Below are positions 17,151 to 24,984 of a DNA stretch of 64,000 nt, in pieces. The stretch lies in assembly GCF_000297095.1 (NCBI RefSeq), contig NZ_AEEA01000007.1:1-64000 (forward strand). The letters run 5' to 3'. The notes under the pieces are model-generated. The model saw only the letters and a program-made list of their open reading frames with translations. It was not told the origin of the DNA and did not search any database. The first letter of the stretch is position 1. Each line of letters begins with the position of its first letter. The translations under genes were made by a program, and so were the position numbers. This DNA is from Treponema primitia ZAS-1 (GTDB lineage: Bacteria > Spirochaetota > Spirochaetia > Treponematales > Breznakiellaceae).

Positions 17151-17181
17151 ACAATGTAGATTATTTTATCTACATTGTCAA
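17151..17181 (-). promoter_or_regulatory. brnTA promoter with overlapping palindromic operator
   Basis: A perfect inverted repeat with 11-bp arms, ACAATGTAGAT (17151-17161) and ATCTACATTGT (17168-17178), separated by 6 nt. On the minus strand its outer edge overlaps TTGACA (17181-17176), and TACATT lies 17 nt further. A ribbon-helix-helix antitoxin bound here would occlude the promoter. Confidence 0.75.
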
Positions 17182-17310
17182 TAGGGAAATCGTTCTTTTT
17201 CATCACTGCCTTCCTTAGTGGGGGGTTATTACCTACTAGATGTATCAGCGCTGAATTTTGCTTTAGTGATTCACTTCCCTATTTGCCTTTCCCATGATTA
17301 AATGTACATA

Positions 17311-18393
17311 ATGAAAGCCATAGCCGGGCTTAAACGCAAACTGTCCATTTTCATTTTATTGTTCCTCCTTGCCGACTGTTCCACGGCTAAAAAAGAAGCC
17401 ACCCAGGAAGAGGTTTCCACAACGGAGCAGACGGAAGAAATGCCCGTGGTGGCAGAATCTGCGGAGACAGAGCCTGTGGTAACGCCGGTCGAGGCGCCCC
17501 CAGAAGCCGCTCCGGCAATACCCATAGTCCTTATTCCCGATGAGATCCGGCCCGGGGAACCGTTTACCGTGGCCTTTATGGCGGGCGGGAATGGGGCAGC
17601 CCGGGAATTCCGGGCGTTGTTGCTTAACAGCCGGGGAGAACGGCTCGCCAAGGCGGCGGCTTTCAGCCTGGGTGAAGAAGCGGTCGGAGTGCTGGCAGCA
17701 ACGATAGCGGTTCCCTCCACTGCGCTGCCGGGGGAAGCCCTTATACGGATAGAAAGGGATGGGGTGACCCTGGGGGAAATTCCCTTTCATATCGCGGATC
17801 GGGAATTTGCCGCCGAGGAAATTGAGCTGAACCAGCAGAATACCGATATCCGTACCGTACCGGACCCCAAAAAAACGGCGGAATCCGAGCAGCTCTGGGG
17901 CATTATTAATTCTACGGGGACGGAGATCTTTACCGCCGGCCCCTTTGCCCCGCCGGTTACTTCCACCCGCAGGACCAGCTTCTACGGGGACCGTCGGGTT
18001 TACCGCTATGTAACCGGGAAAACCGACACCGCTATCCACGCCGGAGTTGACTATGGGGTTCCCACAGGCACTCCGGTCTTCGCCTGTGCCGATGGCCGGG
18101 TGGTTCTGGCCCGGTTCCGAATCTCCACGGGTAATTCGGTCATACTCGAGCACCTGCCGGGGGTTTATTCCATCTATTATCATATGGATAGTATTCAGGT
18201 TACCGAAGGGGATATGGCCGGTTCCGGGGAGCTTTTGGGAGAATCGGGGTCTACCGGCCTTGCCACCGGCCCTCATCTTCACTGGGAAATCCGGGTTTCC
18301 GGAGAAAACGCCGACCCGGACGCCTTTACCCTCCGGCCTGTCCTTGACAAACAGACGATTTTAAGTAAACTGGAAGAATTAGAAAATCCGTAA
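17311..18393 (+). CDS. M23 (LytM-type) metallopeptidase lipoprotein
   Basis: About 360 residues. The signal peptide ends with a lipobox-like LADC, so it is probably a periplasmic lipoprotein. A Glu/Thr/Ala-rich linker (residues 25-75) is followed by an unassigned beta-rich domain and a C-terminal peptidase_M23 domain: HAGVDYG near residue 245 (first zinc ligands), YYHM, and GPHLHWEIRV near 320 (HxH). These zinc residues are intact, so endopeptidase activity on peptidoglycan cross-links is expected. An upstream ATG at 17302 in the same frame is possible; neither start has a clear Shine-Dalgarno sequence. Confidence 0.87.
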   Translation: MKAIAGLKRKLSIFILLFLLADCSTAKKEATQEEVSTTEQTEEMPVVAESAETEPVVTPVEAPPEAAPAIPIVLIPDEIRPGEPFTVAFMAGGNGAAREFRALLLNSRGERLAKAAAFSLGEEAVGVLAATIAVPSTALPGEALIRIERDGVTLGEIPFHIADREFAAEEIELNQQNTDIRTVPDPKKTAESEQLWGIINSTGTEIFTAGPFAPPVTSTRRTSFYGDRRVYRYVTGKTDTAIHAGVDYGVPTGTPVFACADGRVVLARFRISTGNSVILEHLPGVYSIYYHMDSIQVTEGDMAGSGELLGESGSTGLATGPHLHWEIRVSGENADPDAFTLRPVLDKQTILSKLEELENP

Positions 18394-18448
18394 AACGTAT
18401 TTTCTTTTCGTGAATTTCCGAACCCCGGTATACCGAAGGTTCGCTTTA

Positions 18449-18466
18449 TCTGTCCTTAGGACAGGA
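18449..18466 (+). promoter_or_regulatory. Small hairpin upstream of rpsU
   Basis: CTGTCC TTA GGACAG forms a perfect 6-bp stem about 40 nt before the rpsU start and after an imperfect inverted repeat (GAACC...GGTTC). There is no T-run, so it is not a clear terminator; it may affect rpsU translation or mRNA ends. Confidence 0.35.
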
Positions 18467-18502
18467 TCATTCTTACCGAAGCAGGAAGGGAGGTGATTTT
18501 AA

Positions 18503-18706
18503 TTGGCGCATATCATCGTAGATGATAACGAGATGCTGGAAAAGGCCATCAAGCGGTTCAAACGCATGGTGGAAAAGGAAGGCATCATTCGGGAATATAA
18601 AAAGCGGGAATATTATGAAAAACCTTCCACCATCCTCAACCGGAAGAAAAAGGCTATTCAACGGAAGCTGCTTAAAAAATCCCGGAAGGGCAAGTCAGAA
18701 TATTAG
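18503..18706 (+). CDS. rpsU: 30S ribosomal protein S21
   Basis: 67 residues, lysine/arginine-rich, with the S21 pattern (IIVDDNEMLEKAIKRFKRMVEKEGIIREYKKREYYEKPS) and a basic tail. S21 binds the 3' end of 16S rRNA near the anti-Shine-Dalgarno region. The start is TTG, supported by GGGAGGTGA 8 nt upstream. It is followed after 42 nt by the phosphodiester-glycosidase lipoprotein gene. Confidence 0.95.
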   Translation: MAHIIVDDNEMLEKAIKRFKRMVEKEGIIREYKKREYYEKPSTILNRKKKAIQRKLLKKSRKGKSEY

Positions 18707-18748
18707 AGCGCGTACATAAAAGCGCAATTAGGTAAGGAGGAATTAGGG

Positions 18749-19660
18749 GTGAGAAAAACCGGTCACGGCAAAACCCTTAATTCTTTTTTTTTATTATTCC
18801 TTCTCCTTTCAGTTTTACTTTCCTGCGCTTCCCTCTCTCCCCTGGCGGATCAGCCCCGGACACCCCCTGCCAGAACCGTAACCCCGGATGTTTTACTTCC
18901 CGCCTGGAAACCCTTTGCCCCGGGGATAGATTATTTCGAGGGACGTATCGGAAAACCCCGGTTGGAACTATGGGCGCTTCGGGTGGATCTGGGCAATCCG
19001 GATCTGGAATTCGTCGTGAATTCCGGGGAGATGGTGGGAGTTATCCCCGGGACCACCATCACCGGCTTTGTCAGGGACTATGACTGTATCGCGGGGATCA
19101 ATACCAATCCCTTTGACCCGGTTTCGGCGAATGTGGGGGAGGAACGGACCATCGTGGGGATAAGTATAGCCGCAGGGGTCCTGAACGCCCCTGCGGTTCC
19201 CGGCTATGACGCCCTGGTTTTGTATACCAATGGGAAAGCAGCCATAGTCAGCCAAGCAGCCCTGACAACCCCGGATGAACTAATGGACATCCGTAACGCC
19301 GTGGGAGGTTTCAGCGAAGTTCTGCGAGAGGGCGCCGTAACGGAACAAACCCTGGCCCGTAACGGTCCACGGCACCCCCGGAGCGCCGCAGGAATATCTG
19401 CCGACGGAAAAACCCTCTACCTGCTGGCTATTGATGGAAGACGTCCGGGAAGCGCGGGCGCAACGGAAGAAGAAATCGGCATAATCCTGAAACAGCTGGG
19501 GGCTGATGATGGCCTGAACTTTGACGGCGGCGGCTCCACGGCCCTTGCCCTGCGCTACCCCGACGGAACGGTCCGGGCGGTAAACACCCCCATCCACGGC
19601 ATGATCCCCGGCAAGGAACGGGCGGTTGCAACCTGTCTGGGGATACGGGTTGTGGAGTGA
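18749..19660 (+). CDS. Lipoprotein with phosphodiester glycosidase (NAGPA) domain
   Basis: 303 residues. GTG start preceded by AAGGAGGAATTAGGG. The signal peptide ends in lipobox LLSC. The rest matches the NAGPA/DUF2233 domain: IAGINTNPFDP, VGGFSEVLREG, RHPRSAAGISADGKTLYLLAIDG and the hallmark LNFDGGGSTALAL near residue 255. Members cleave N-acetylglucosamine-1-phosphodiesters in animals; bacterial roles are probably in cell-envelope glycan turnover. The tail carries the usual A(T)CLGIRV strand. Confidence 0.85.
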   Translation: MRKTGHGKTLNSFFLLFLLLSVLLSCASLSPLADQPRTPPARTVTPDVLLPAWKPFAPGIDYFEGRIGKPRLELWALRVDLGNPDLEFVVNSGEMVGVIPGTTITGFVRDYDCIAGINTNPFDPVSANVGEERTIVGISIAAGVLNAPAVPGYDALVLYTNGKAAIVSQAALTTPDELMDIRNAVGGFSEVLREGAVTEQTLARNGPRHPRSAAGISADGKTLYLLAIDGRRPGSAGATEEEIGIILKQLGADDGLNFDGGGSTALALRYPDGTVRAVNTPIHGMIPGKERAVATCLGIRVVE

Positions 19661-19728
19661 GGCGGTGGAGATGACTCTACACCCGGACACTACGCAAAAC
19701 TGGCGCCTGGTACCCGCCAAAAATGGTT

Positions 19729-20730
19729 TTATTTTTTTCTTTGAATAAACCCAATTTTATATCCCAAACAAAAATTCGTACTTAAGTCCAAAGCAGCTCC
19801 GTATCCAATATCGTAGTCATCATAAGCCCACAACACACCAGTAACGCGTGCTTCGGTAAACAATACGCCGGGACCGATATGAACACCCCCTCTCAAACCT
19901 CCGCTAAACGCAAATCCAGGGGCCGTTTGCTCGGGGGGGGTTGCAAACGCTATATGCATCCCAGGTCCGAAAAACACATTTACTTCAAATGGAGAAGGAC
20001 GCATTATTAGTGTCGGCTCTACTAAAATATTGATACCGCTATACCCGTTTCCACTCACATCAAGAGCTATTCCAAATAAATCAAAAGGTTGAACCATCGC
20101 ATAAACAGAAAACCCAAGAGGCAATTCACCAAAATGCCAATCGTATGCTTCCAGATACTCTTCTGGTTCACTAATAATCATGCTGTAACCCGCACCTATT
20201 CCAAAATAAAGCCATTGATATTTCCAGGCATCCGCAGGGTTTATTCTTCCCAATAATCCCGTTAAGGTGGGATCGTACTTTATATTTATTGTTCTGGTAC
20301 CGATTACTTCAGCGGTTTCTATAACAATCGCCTGAACTCGCATACGGTACATATCGCGGTACTGACCAATAGAACCGGAAAATAGAATTTGGGCGCCTAT
20401 CATCCGGCCAATACCCTGGGCTGTTTCATCGCTCACGGAACCGCTCATGTTAAAATTCAATTCGGTTTCTAACATTTCCAAACGGCTTCTTTCCACAACC
20501 CGTACTGTTCCTGTATTGGCAAAGGCAACTAAAAGTTCCTGAATGATAAAATCGGAAAGCCCCTTTGTTTCCGCCTCAAAGTTCGTAACCGCGACAGTCG
20601 ATCCTGAGGGTAACTTTGATGAGAAAAAATCTACTGAATCCAGAATTGCATTATCCAGTGTAATGGCTTCCTGTGTATAAGCCAAAAAGCTACAAAACAA
20701 AAAAATTCCCAAAAAACTTATTTTTTGCAT
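19729..20730 (-). CDS. Exported CsgG/LpoB-like protein with probable C-terminal beta-barrel
   Basis: 333 residues from the ATG at 20730, chosen for GGAGGGG upstream. The signal peptide is MQKISFLGIFLFCSFLAYTQ. Residues 40-160 resemble the CsgG/LpoB fold of spirochaete proteins: VAVTNFEAETKGLSDFIIQELLVAF, VRVVERSRLEMLETELNFNMSG, DETAQGIGRMIGAQILFSGSIG. The C-terminal half has alternating aromatic/glycine strands and ends FCLGYKIGF, suggesting an outer-membrane barrel. No partner genes for curli secretion are nearby. Function unknown. Confidence 0.72.
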   Translation of the reverse strand: MQKISFLGIFLFCSFLAYTQEAITLDNAILDSVDFFSSKLPSGSTVAVTNFEAETKGLSDFIIQELLVAFANTGTVRVVERSRLEMLETELNFNMSGSVSDETAQGIGRMIGAQILFSGSIGQYRDMYRMRVQAIVIETAEVIGTRTINIKYDPTLTGLLGRINPADAWKYQWLYFGIGAGYSMIISEPEEYLEAYDWHFGELPLGFSVYAMVQPFDLFGIALDVSGNGYSGINILVEPTLIMRPSPFEVNVFFGPGMHIAFATPPEQTAPGFAFSGGLRGGVHIGPGVLFTEARVTGVLWAYDDYDIGYGAALDLSTNFCLGYKIGFIQRKK

Positions 20731-20839
20731 TTTCCCCTCCTCGATTAGCCAGTCTGCTATTTTCAAAGACCGGGTCCTGCCACATCAAAAAATGCGGCTT
20801 GCCTGGGATTTAACCACCTAATGTGGTGGACGCCATATA

Positions 20840-20867
20840 ATAATACCCTTAATTCGGGTGTTGTCAA
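20840..20867 (-). promoter_or_regulatory. Promoter of the CsgG-like gene
   Basis: On the minus strand TTGACA (20867-20862), 16-nt spacer, TATTAT (20845-20840). Downstream, at about 20813-20829, CCACC/GGTGG arms form a small inverted repeat. Confidence 0.6.
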
Positions 20868-20902
20868 GGAAGTAACCACCATTTTTGCGTAGTCTCTAAA
20901 TA

Positions 20903-20992
20903 ATGAGTTTTAGAGAAAATATACGGGAATTATTGAATTATAATGACATGGAACAAAAGGAATTGGCGGCTAAGCAAGAAGGGCTCCGGCTA
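20903..20992 (+). pseudogene. Truncated 5' end of an XRE-type helix-turn-helix gene
   Basis: The first about 30 residues (MSFRENIRELLNYNDMEQKE LAAK) match the start of small treponemal XRE regulators, where the recognition helices follow. Here the similarity stops after LKT, and the reading frame continues only as antisense of the aminotransferase C-terminus. The helix-turn-helix and the remainder are missing. Interpreted as a remnant cut by a rearrangement at about 20,990. Confidence 0.5.
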
Positions 20993-21005
20993 AAAACTGC
21001 CCTTC

Positions 21006-22343
21006 CTAATTTTCTCCCAAATACTGCCGTACCGCTTTTCCCATGGTCTTGTAGATCCGGCGGCGCTTTTCGTCGTCGTATTCCAGCAGGGTAAAACGGA
21101 AACCAGGGAGATCGCTGGCGAACCCGGAGAGGGGGACCACGCAGATACCGGTGGAGGCTAAAAGCCAGTACACAAAACGTTTGTCCGGCGCTACACCGGC
21201 GGTTTGTTCCTGGATGTATTCCCCCAGGGAGGAGTCGGAAACCGGGAGGGTCCGGAGGGTGGGCTCCTCCAGGATACCGGGGTCAAAGACCGCAGTGGCA
21301 TAGAGGGCGCCCCGGGGCTTTTTTAAGCTTACCCCCTTGATGCCCTGAAAGGCCTGGTAGGCTTCTTCGGCGCGCTGTTCAAACATGGCGGCCCGGCTGA
21401 TCAGATGGTCCGGGTAGCGGCTGTCCCCCATGATGGCGGGGATACAAAGCTGGGGCAGGCTGGTGGAACAGACTTCAAGACGCTTGGCGTCCACCAAACT
21501 TCTTACATAGGCGTCAAAACGTTTATCCGAATGGCGGTTGTACACCTCAATCCAGCCGCAGCGGGCCCCGGGCCAGGGGACTTCCTTGGACAACGAGCGT
21601 AGGGCCAGCCCGGGAACGCCGTCGATGATCTGGGAGAGGGCGGCAGTTTTAGCGCCCCCATAAACGATATTGGCATAGGTTTCGTCACAGACGATGAAGA
21701 GGCCGTAAGTCCGGGCAATACGGACAAATTCCTGCAAAATTTCCACGGGATACACCGCCCCGGTGGGATTATCGGGGTTGATTAACAGGAGCCCCGCCAC
21801 GGAATCGTTGTACTTAACCTTTAGCTCCACATCCTCCATGTCGGGCATCCAGTCCCGGTTGGGATCCAGCCGGTAGGTCAGGTGTTCATACCCCGAATGG
21901 GCAGCCTCGGCGGAGGATAGGGTGGAATAGGCCGGAGAAGGCCCCAGGACCCGGGCTTCCCGGCGGAGGAAACCAAATACCTTGCCCACCGCATCCCCCA
22001 GGCCATTAAAAAAGAGAATATCGTCGGCTTCGATTTTTACCGGTTCGGGGTAACCATCGGCGCCTGAAAGCTTTGGCCGCCGGCTTGCCTGGGCGGACAA
22101 AAATTCCCGGGCTTCCCGGGCGCCCTCGGTTTCCGAATAGGCGTAGGACAGATCCTCCCCGGCCTTTTCCCGCACAATATCCTTGATCCATTGAACAATG
22201 TGTTCACCCTTCTTTACCGGGTCCCCGATGTTCTCCCACTGAATAGGGATACTCCATCGGCTTAAGCTACGGGCAAAGGCGACAATTTCACGGATTTCAT
22301 ATTTCAGCTTCCCCGCGCCGGGGTGAACGATGTCTCTTCTCAT
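21006..22343 (-). CDS. PLP-dependent aminotransferase, class I/II
   Basis: 445 residues. Fold-type I aminotransferase features: LSYAYSETEGAREAREFL, a FFNGLGDAVGKVF substrate/cofactor loop, LLLINPDNPTGAVYP, CDETYANIVYGG, and the PLP lysine in LRSLSKEVPWPGARCGW. The pyridoxal phosphate ring contacts (N, D, Y, K, R) are present. The amino acid substrate cannot be assigned; AlaA/alanine-like enzymes share this pattern. The promoter boxes end 6 nt before the ATG, so the mRNA may be leaderless. Confidence 0.88.
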   Translation of the reverse strand: MRRDIVHPGAGKLKYEIREIVAFARSLSRWSIPIQWENIGDPVKKGEHIVQWIKDIVREKAGEDLSYAYSETEGAREAREFLSAQASRRPKLSGADGYPEPVKIEADDILFFNGLGDAVGKVFGFLRREARVLGPSPAYSTLSSAEAAHSGYEHLTYRLDPNRDWMPDMEDVELKVKYNDSVAGLLLINPDNPTGAVYPVEILQEFVRIARTYGLFIVCDETYANIVYGGAKTAALSQIIDGVPGLALRSLSKEVPWPGARCGWIEVYNRHSDKRFDAYVRSLVDAKRLEVCSTSLPQLCIPAIMGDSRYPDHLISRAAMFEQRAEEAYQAFQGIKGVSLKKPRGALYATAVFDPGILEEPTLRTLPVSDSSLGEYIQEQTAGVAPDKRFVYWLLASTGICVVPLSGFASDLPGFRFTLLEYDDEKRRRIYKTMGKAVRQYLGEN

Positions 22344-22349
22344 TTTTTT

Positions 22350-22378
22350 ACTATGGCCAAAATCAAAGGGGCTGTCAA
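22350..22378 (-). promoter_or_regulatory. Aminotransferase promoter, apparently leaderless
   Basis: TTGACA (22378-22373), exactly 17 nt, CATAGT (22355-22350), then AAAAAA and the ATG at 22343. A start site 7 nt after the -10 box falls on the A of the ATG. No Shine-Dalgarno sequence exists. Confidence 0.65.
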
Positions 22379-22433
22379 TGCGGATATCATTTTTAGCGGT
22401 TCTTTACTATAAAAGAAATACCTTCCGTATCTA

Positions 22434-23297
22434 TTATGCCTTATCCCAGGTTTCTTTTACAAATAGAAGTGACCGCTTTGCCTCTCCATCATAATCAATT
22501 CCGGGCATAACGTCACGCCAGATGGAACAGGCATCGCCGATCTCTCCCCCTCTTTGCACCAATGGCTCTAAGGTTATTTTCCCCCCGTAACCGGTCTCTT
22601 TTAAGGCATGAAATATTTCTTGCCAGGGCAAAAACCCACAGCCCGGAGGTCTTCGATTGTTCTCACCCAGATGAACATACCCGATCTGTTTTCCTGCACT
22701 TAGAATAGCACTGGAAAAATTATTTTCCTCGACATTCATATGGAAGGTATCAAATTGAATCTTCACATTCGGCCGACCTACTGCATCCAGATATACTTCC
22801 GCTTCCTTTTCCGTATTGAGCATATAATGCTCATAACGGTTTACAAGTTCCAGGCAGATATTAATACCCTTATCTTCAGCATATACCGCAAGTTCTTTCA
22901 TACAGGTGATACTCCTGACCGTATGAGCTTCTTTTGTATCGATTATTTTTGAATTCCATATACCATTTACGATACCACATGCCGTATCAGCACCCATCGC
23001 TGATACGAGATCAAAGTATCCTTTCAAATATTTCACGGCATCAGCACGTACAGCTTTATCAGGAGAAGTTATATCATATTTTGCAGGCGGATCAACAGCC
23101 AGCACATATTCAATCCCAAGATCATCACCGAGTATTTTCAGATCCCGGCGTTTTGATTCGGACAAATTCTTCAATGATTCTGCAACAAGTTCAAGAACAT
23201 TAAAACCCAGTACGGCGATTTTCCGGGTGTATTCCATATAATCCGCGTCAAAATTCGGGGACCAAAACCCGTAAAATATTCCTACCTTATTTTTCAT
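22434..23297 (-). CDS. Ketose 3-epimerase of the D-tagatose/D-psicose 3-epimerase family
   Basis: 287 residues, TIM-barrel sugar epimerase. The four metal ligands of the family are all present and at the family's usual numbering: Glu 150 (ICLELVNRYE), Asp 183 (QFDTFHMN), His 209 (GYVHLGENNR) and Glu 244 (ITLEPL). Such enzymes interconvert ketoses at C3 with Mn or Co. It is the last gene of the BMC operon, overlapping rex by 11 nt. Together with a kinase and an aldolase it suggests a pathway entering from a less common ketose; the exact sugar is not determined by sequence. Confidence 0.85.
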   Translation of the reverse strand: MKNKVGIFYGFWSPNFDADYMEYTRKIAVLGFNVLELVAESLKNLSESKRRDLKILGDDLGIEYVLAVDPPAKYDITSPDKAVRADAVKYLKGYFDLVSAMGADTACGIVNGIWNSKIIDTKEAHTVRSITCMKELAVYAEDKGINICLELVNRYEHYMLNTEKEAEVYLDAVGRPNVKIQFDTFHMNVEENNFSSAILSAGKQIGYVHLGENNRRPPGCGFLPWQEIFHALKETGYGGKITLEPLVQRGGEIGDACSIWRDVMPGIDYDGEAKRSLLFVKETWDKA

Positions 23298-23946
23298 CTT
23301 TCGTTTCCATCGATTTCTCCCGCTTCCCTTTATAAGACAACATCATCAGATTATCATCGATATGAACATTTTCAATTGAAACATTCCTGCCAAAACTAAA
23401 GAATACCGGATTAAAATTCAAAAACATTTTTACGCCGAATTCACTGACTTTTTTTGCAATTTCGCCTGTTCCATCCGTAGGCAACGCAAGAATTACCGCA
23501 ACAATTTGCTCGTCCCGGATATATTCTTCTATTAAATCCATATCATATATCTTGATACCGTTTATAACTGCTCCGGTAAGCTTTGGGTTAATGTCAAAAA
23601 AGGCTTTTATCTCAAACCCACAGTTTTTTAATTCTTCGTAATTACTCAGCGATTGCCCAAGATTTCCTGCACCAATGATAATCGTATTTTTCTTTGTTTT
23701 AAGATCCAATAATTCTGTAATCTGATTTAGGATCATTGAGATATTATATCCCACCCCATGATAACCATTATAGAGAAGCCTATTGAAATCCTGGCGCACC
23801 TGAGAAGCGGATATTCCCATCAGAGAAGCAAGCTCATTTGAAGAAATGTACTCTTTCCCAAACTGCTTCTGCTCGTTCAGATATCGGTAATACCTGGGAA
23901 GCTTTTTAATCAAAAGCTTAAAATGTTTTTCGCCCTTTACATACAT
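23287..23946 (-). CDS. rex: Redox-sensing transcriptional repressor Rex
   Basis: 219 residues. An N-terminal winged helix (YYRYLNEQKQFGKEYISSNELASLMGISASQVRQDF) is followed by a Rossmann domain with IIGAGNLGQSLSNYEELKNCGFEIKAFFDI, the Rex dinucleotide-binding signature, and a C-terminal swap helix. Rex binds DNA when NADH/NAD is low and lets go when NADH rises. Its place inside a BMC/sugar operon, 18 nt after the permease, suggests redox control of the pathway. No clear Rex box (TTGTGAA/TTCACAA type) was seen upstream of the operon. Confidence 0.93.
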   Translation of the reverse strand: MYVKGEKHFKLLIKKLPRYYRYLNEQKQFGKEYISSNELASLMGISASQVRQDFNRLLYNGYHGVGYNISMILNQITELLDLKTKKNTIIIGAGNLGQSLSNYEELKNCGFEIKAFFDINPKLTGAVINGIKIYDMDLIEEYIRDEQIVAVILALPTDGTGEIAKKVSEFGVKMFLNFNPVFFSFGRNVSIENVHIDDNLMMLSYKGKREKSMETKDEK

Positions 23947-23964
23947 TACAAACTGCCTAGCCCT

Positions 23965-24984
23965 TTATGGGAATACGGTCTCCGTTTTAAAACCAGTCTT
24001 TTTTATACGCCTTTCCCTTGACATCAGAGACTGTAACACAACGGCAATAATAAGTACAACCCCCTGAACAACCATCTGATAGAATGAATCGACATTCAGC
24101 TGCACAAGGCCATTATTCAGGATACCCACAAATATGCAACCGATTAGAATACCGGCGGGCCGTCCAATTCCTCCCGAAAGAGCCGTACCCCCCAATACAC
24201 ATGCGGTAAACACATCAAAAAGGTATGTTGAGCCTACCTGTGCGGATCCTGCGTTTATACGAGCCGCAACAATCAGGCCGCCCAGCGAAGAAAACAAGCC
24301 GCCTAATATGTAAACGATAATCTGCATCCTATTAACACGGATTCCTGATAAGCGCGCGGATTCCCTGTTTCCGCCAAGTGCATAGCAGTAAGTACCAAAC
24401 CTTGAGTACTTCATAAACAACGAGACAAGTGCGTAGAGAATCACAAGAATAATCACGGGCCATGGAATTGCCCCCAAATAACCGCGGCCGAGCTGCACAA
24501 AACCGGACGGGAAATTTGAAATTGGCGTAGCCTGTGTTATTACATAACCCACACCCTGACATACCTGCATTGTACCAAGGGTTACGATGAACGATGGAAG
24601 TTTCAAATAAGTTGAAAGCGTCCCGTTTATCAACCCGGCTAAGAGGCCCACGCACATACCGGCGAGTACAGCCAAGGGCATTGGAACATTCAATTGAATT
24701 GAAAGCTTTGCCACAACAATGCCGGTAAGAGAAGCAACCGTTCCGACAGAAATATCCATTCCCCCGGTAAGGATTACCATAAATCCCCCGATTGCTATAA
24801 TGCCGACAATCGATACTTGCCGTATTACATTGATGAGATTATTCCAAATCAAAAATGTCGGCGATGCAAATGACAGGAACAGGATAAGAACCAGAAGGGC
24901 AATATACATACCCGCTTCCTGCTTTGATGTCGAATACCAGTTTTTTATTGAATTCATTGCCCTCAAACTATTTCTGTTACCCAT
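23965..24984 (-). CDS. Sugar ABC transporter permease, RbsC family
   Basis: 339 residues from the ATG at 24984, which overlaps the ATPase stop region and follows GGGGGG at 9 nt. There are 8-10 hydrophobic segments and the BPD_transp_2 signatures GGFMVILTGGMDISVGTVASLTG near residue 70 and the EAA-like loop GGNRESARLSGIRVNR near 215. Inner-membrane channel of a ribose-type importer, partner of the adjacent ATPase and binding protein. Confidence 0.92.
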   Translation of the reverse strand: MGNRNSLRAMNSIKNWYSTSKQEAGMYIALLVLILFLSFASPTFLIWNNLINVIRQVSIVGIIAIGGFMVILTGGMDISVGTVASLTGIVVAKLSIQLNVPMPLAVLAGMCVGLLAGLINGTLSTYLKLPSFIVTLGTMQVCQGVGYVITQATPISNFPSGFVQLGRGYLGAIPWPVIILVILYALVSLFMKYSRFGTYCYALGGNRESARLSGIRVNRMQIIVYILGGLFSSLGGLIVAARINAGSAQVGSTYLFDVFTACVLGGTALSGGIGRPAGILIGCIFVGILNNGLVQLNVDSFYQMVVQGVVLIIAVVLQSLMSRERRIKKTGFKTETVFP

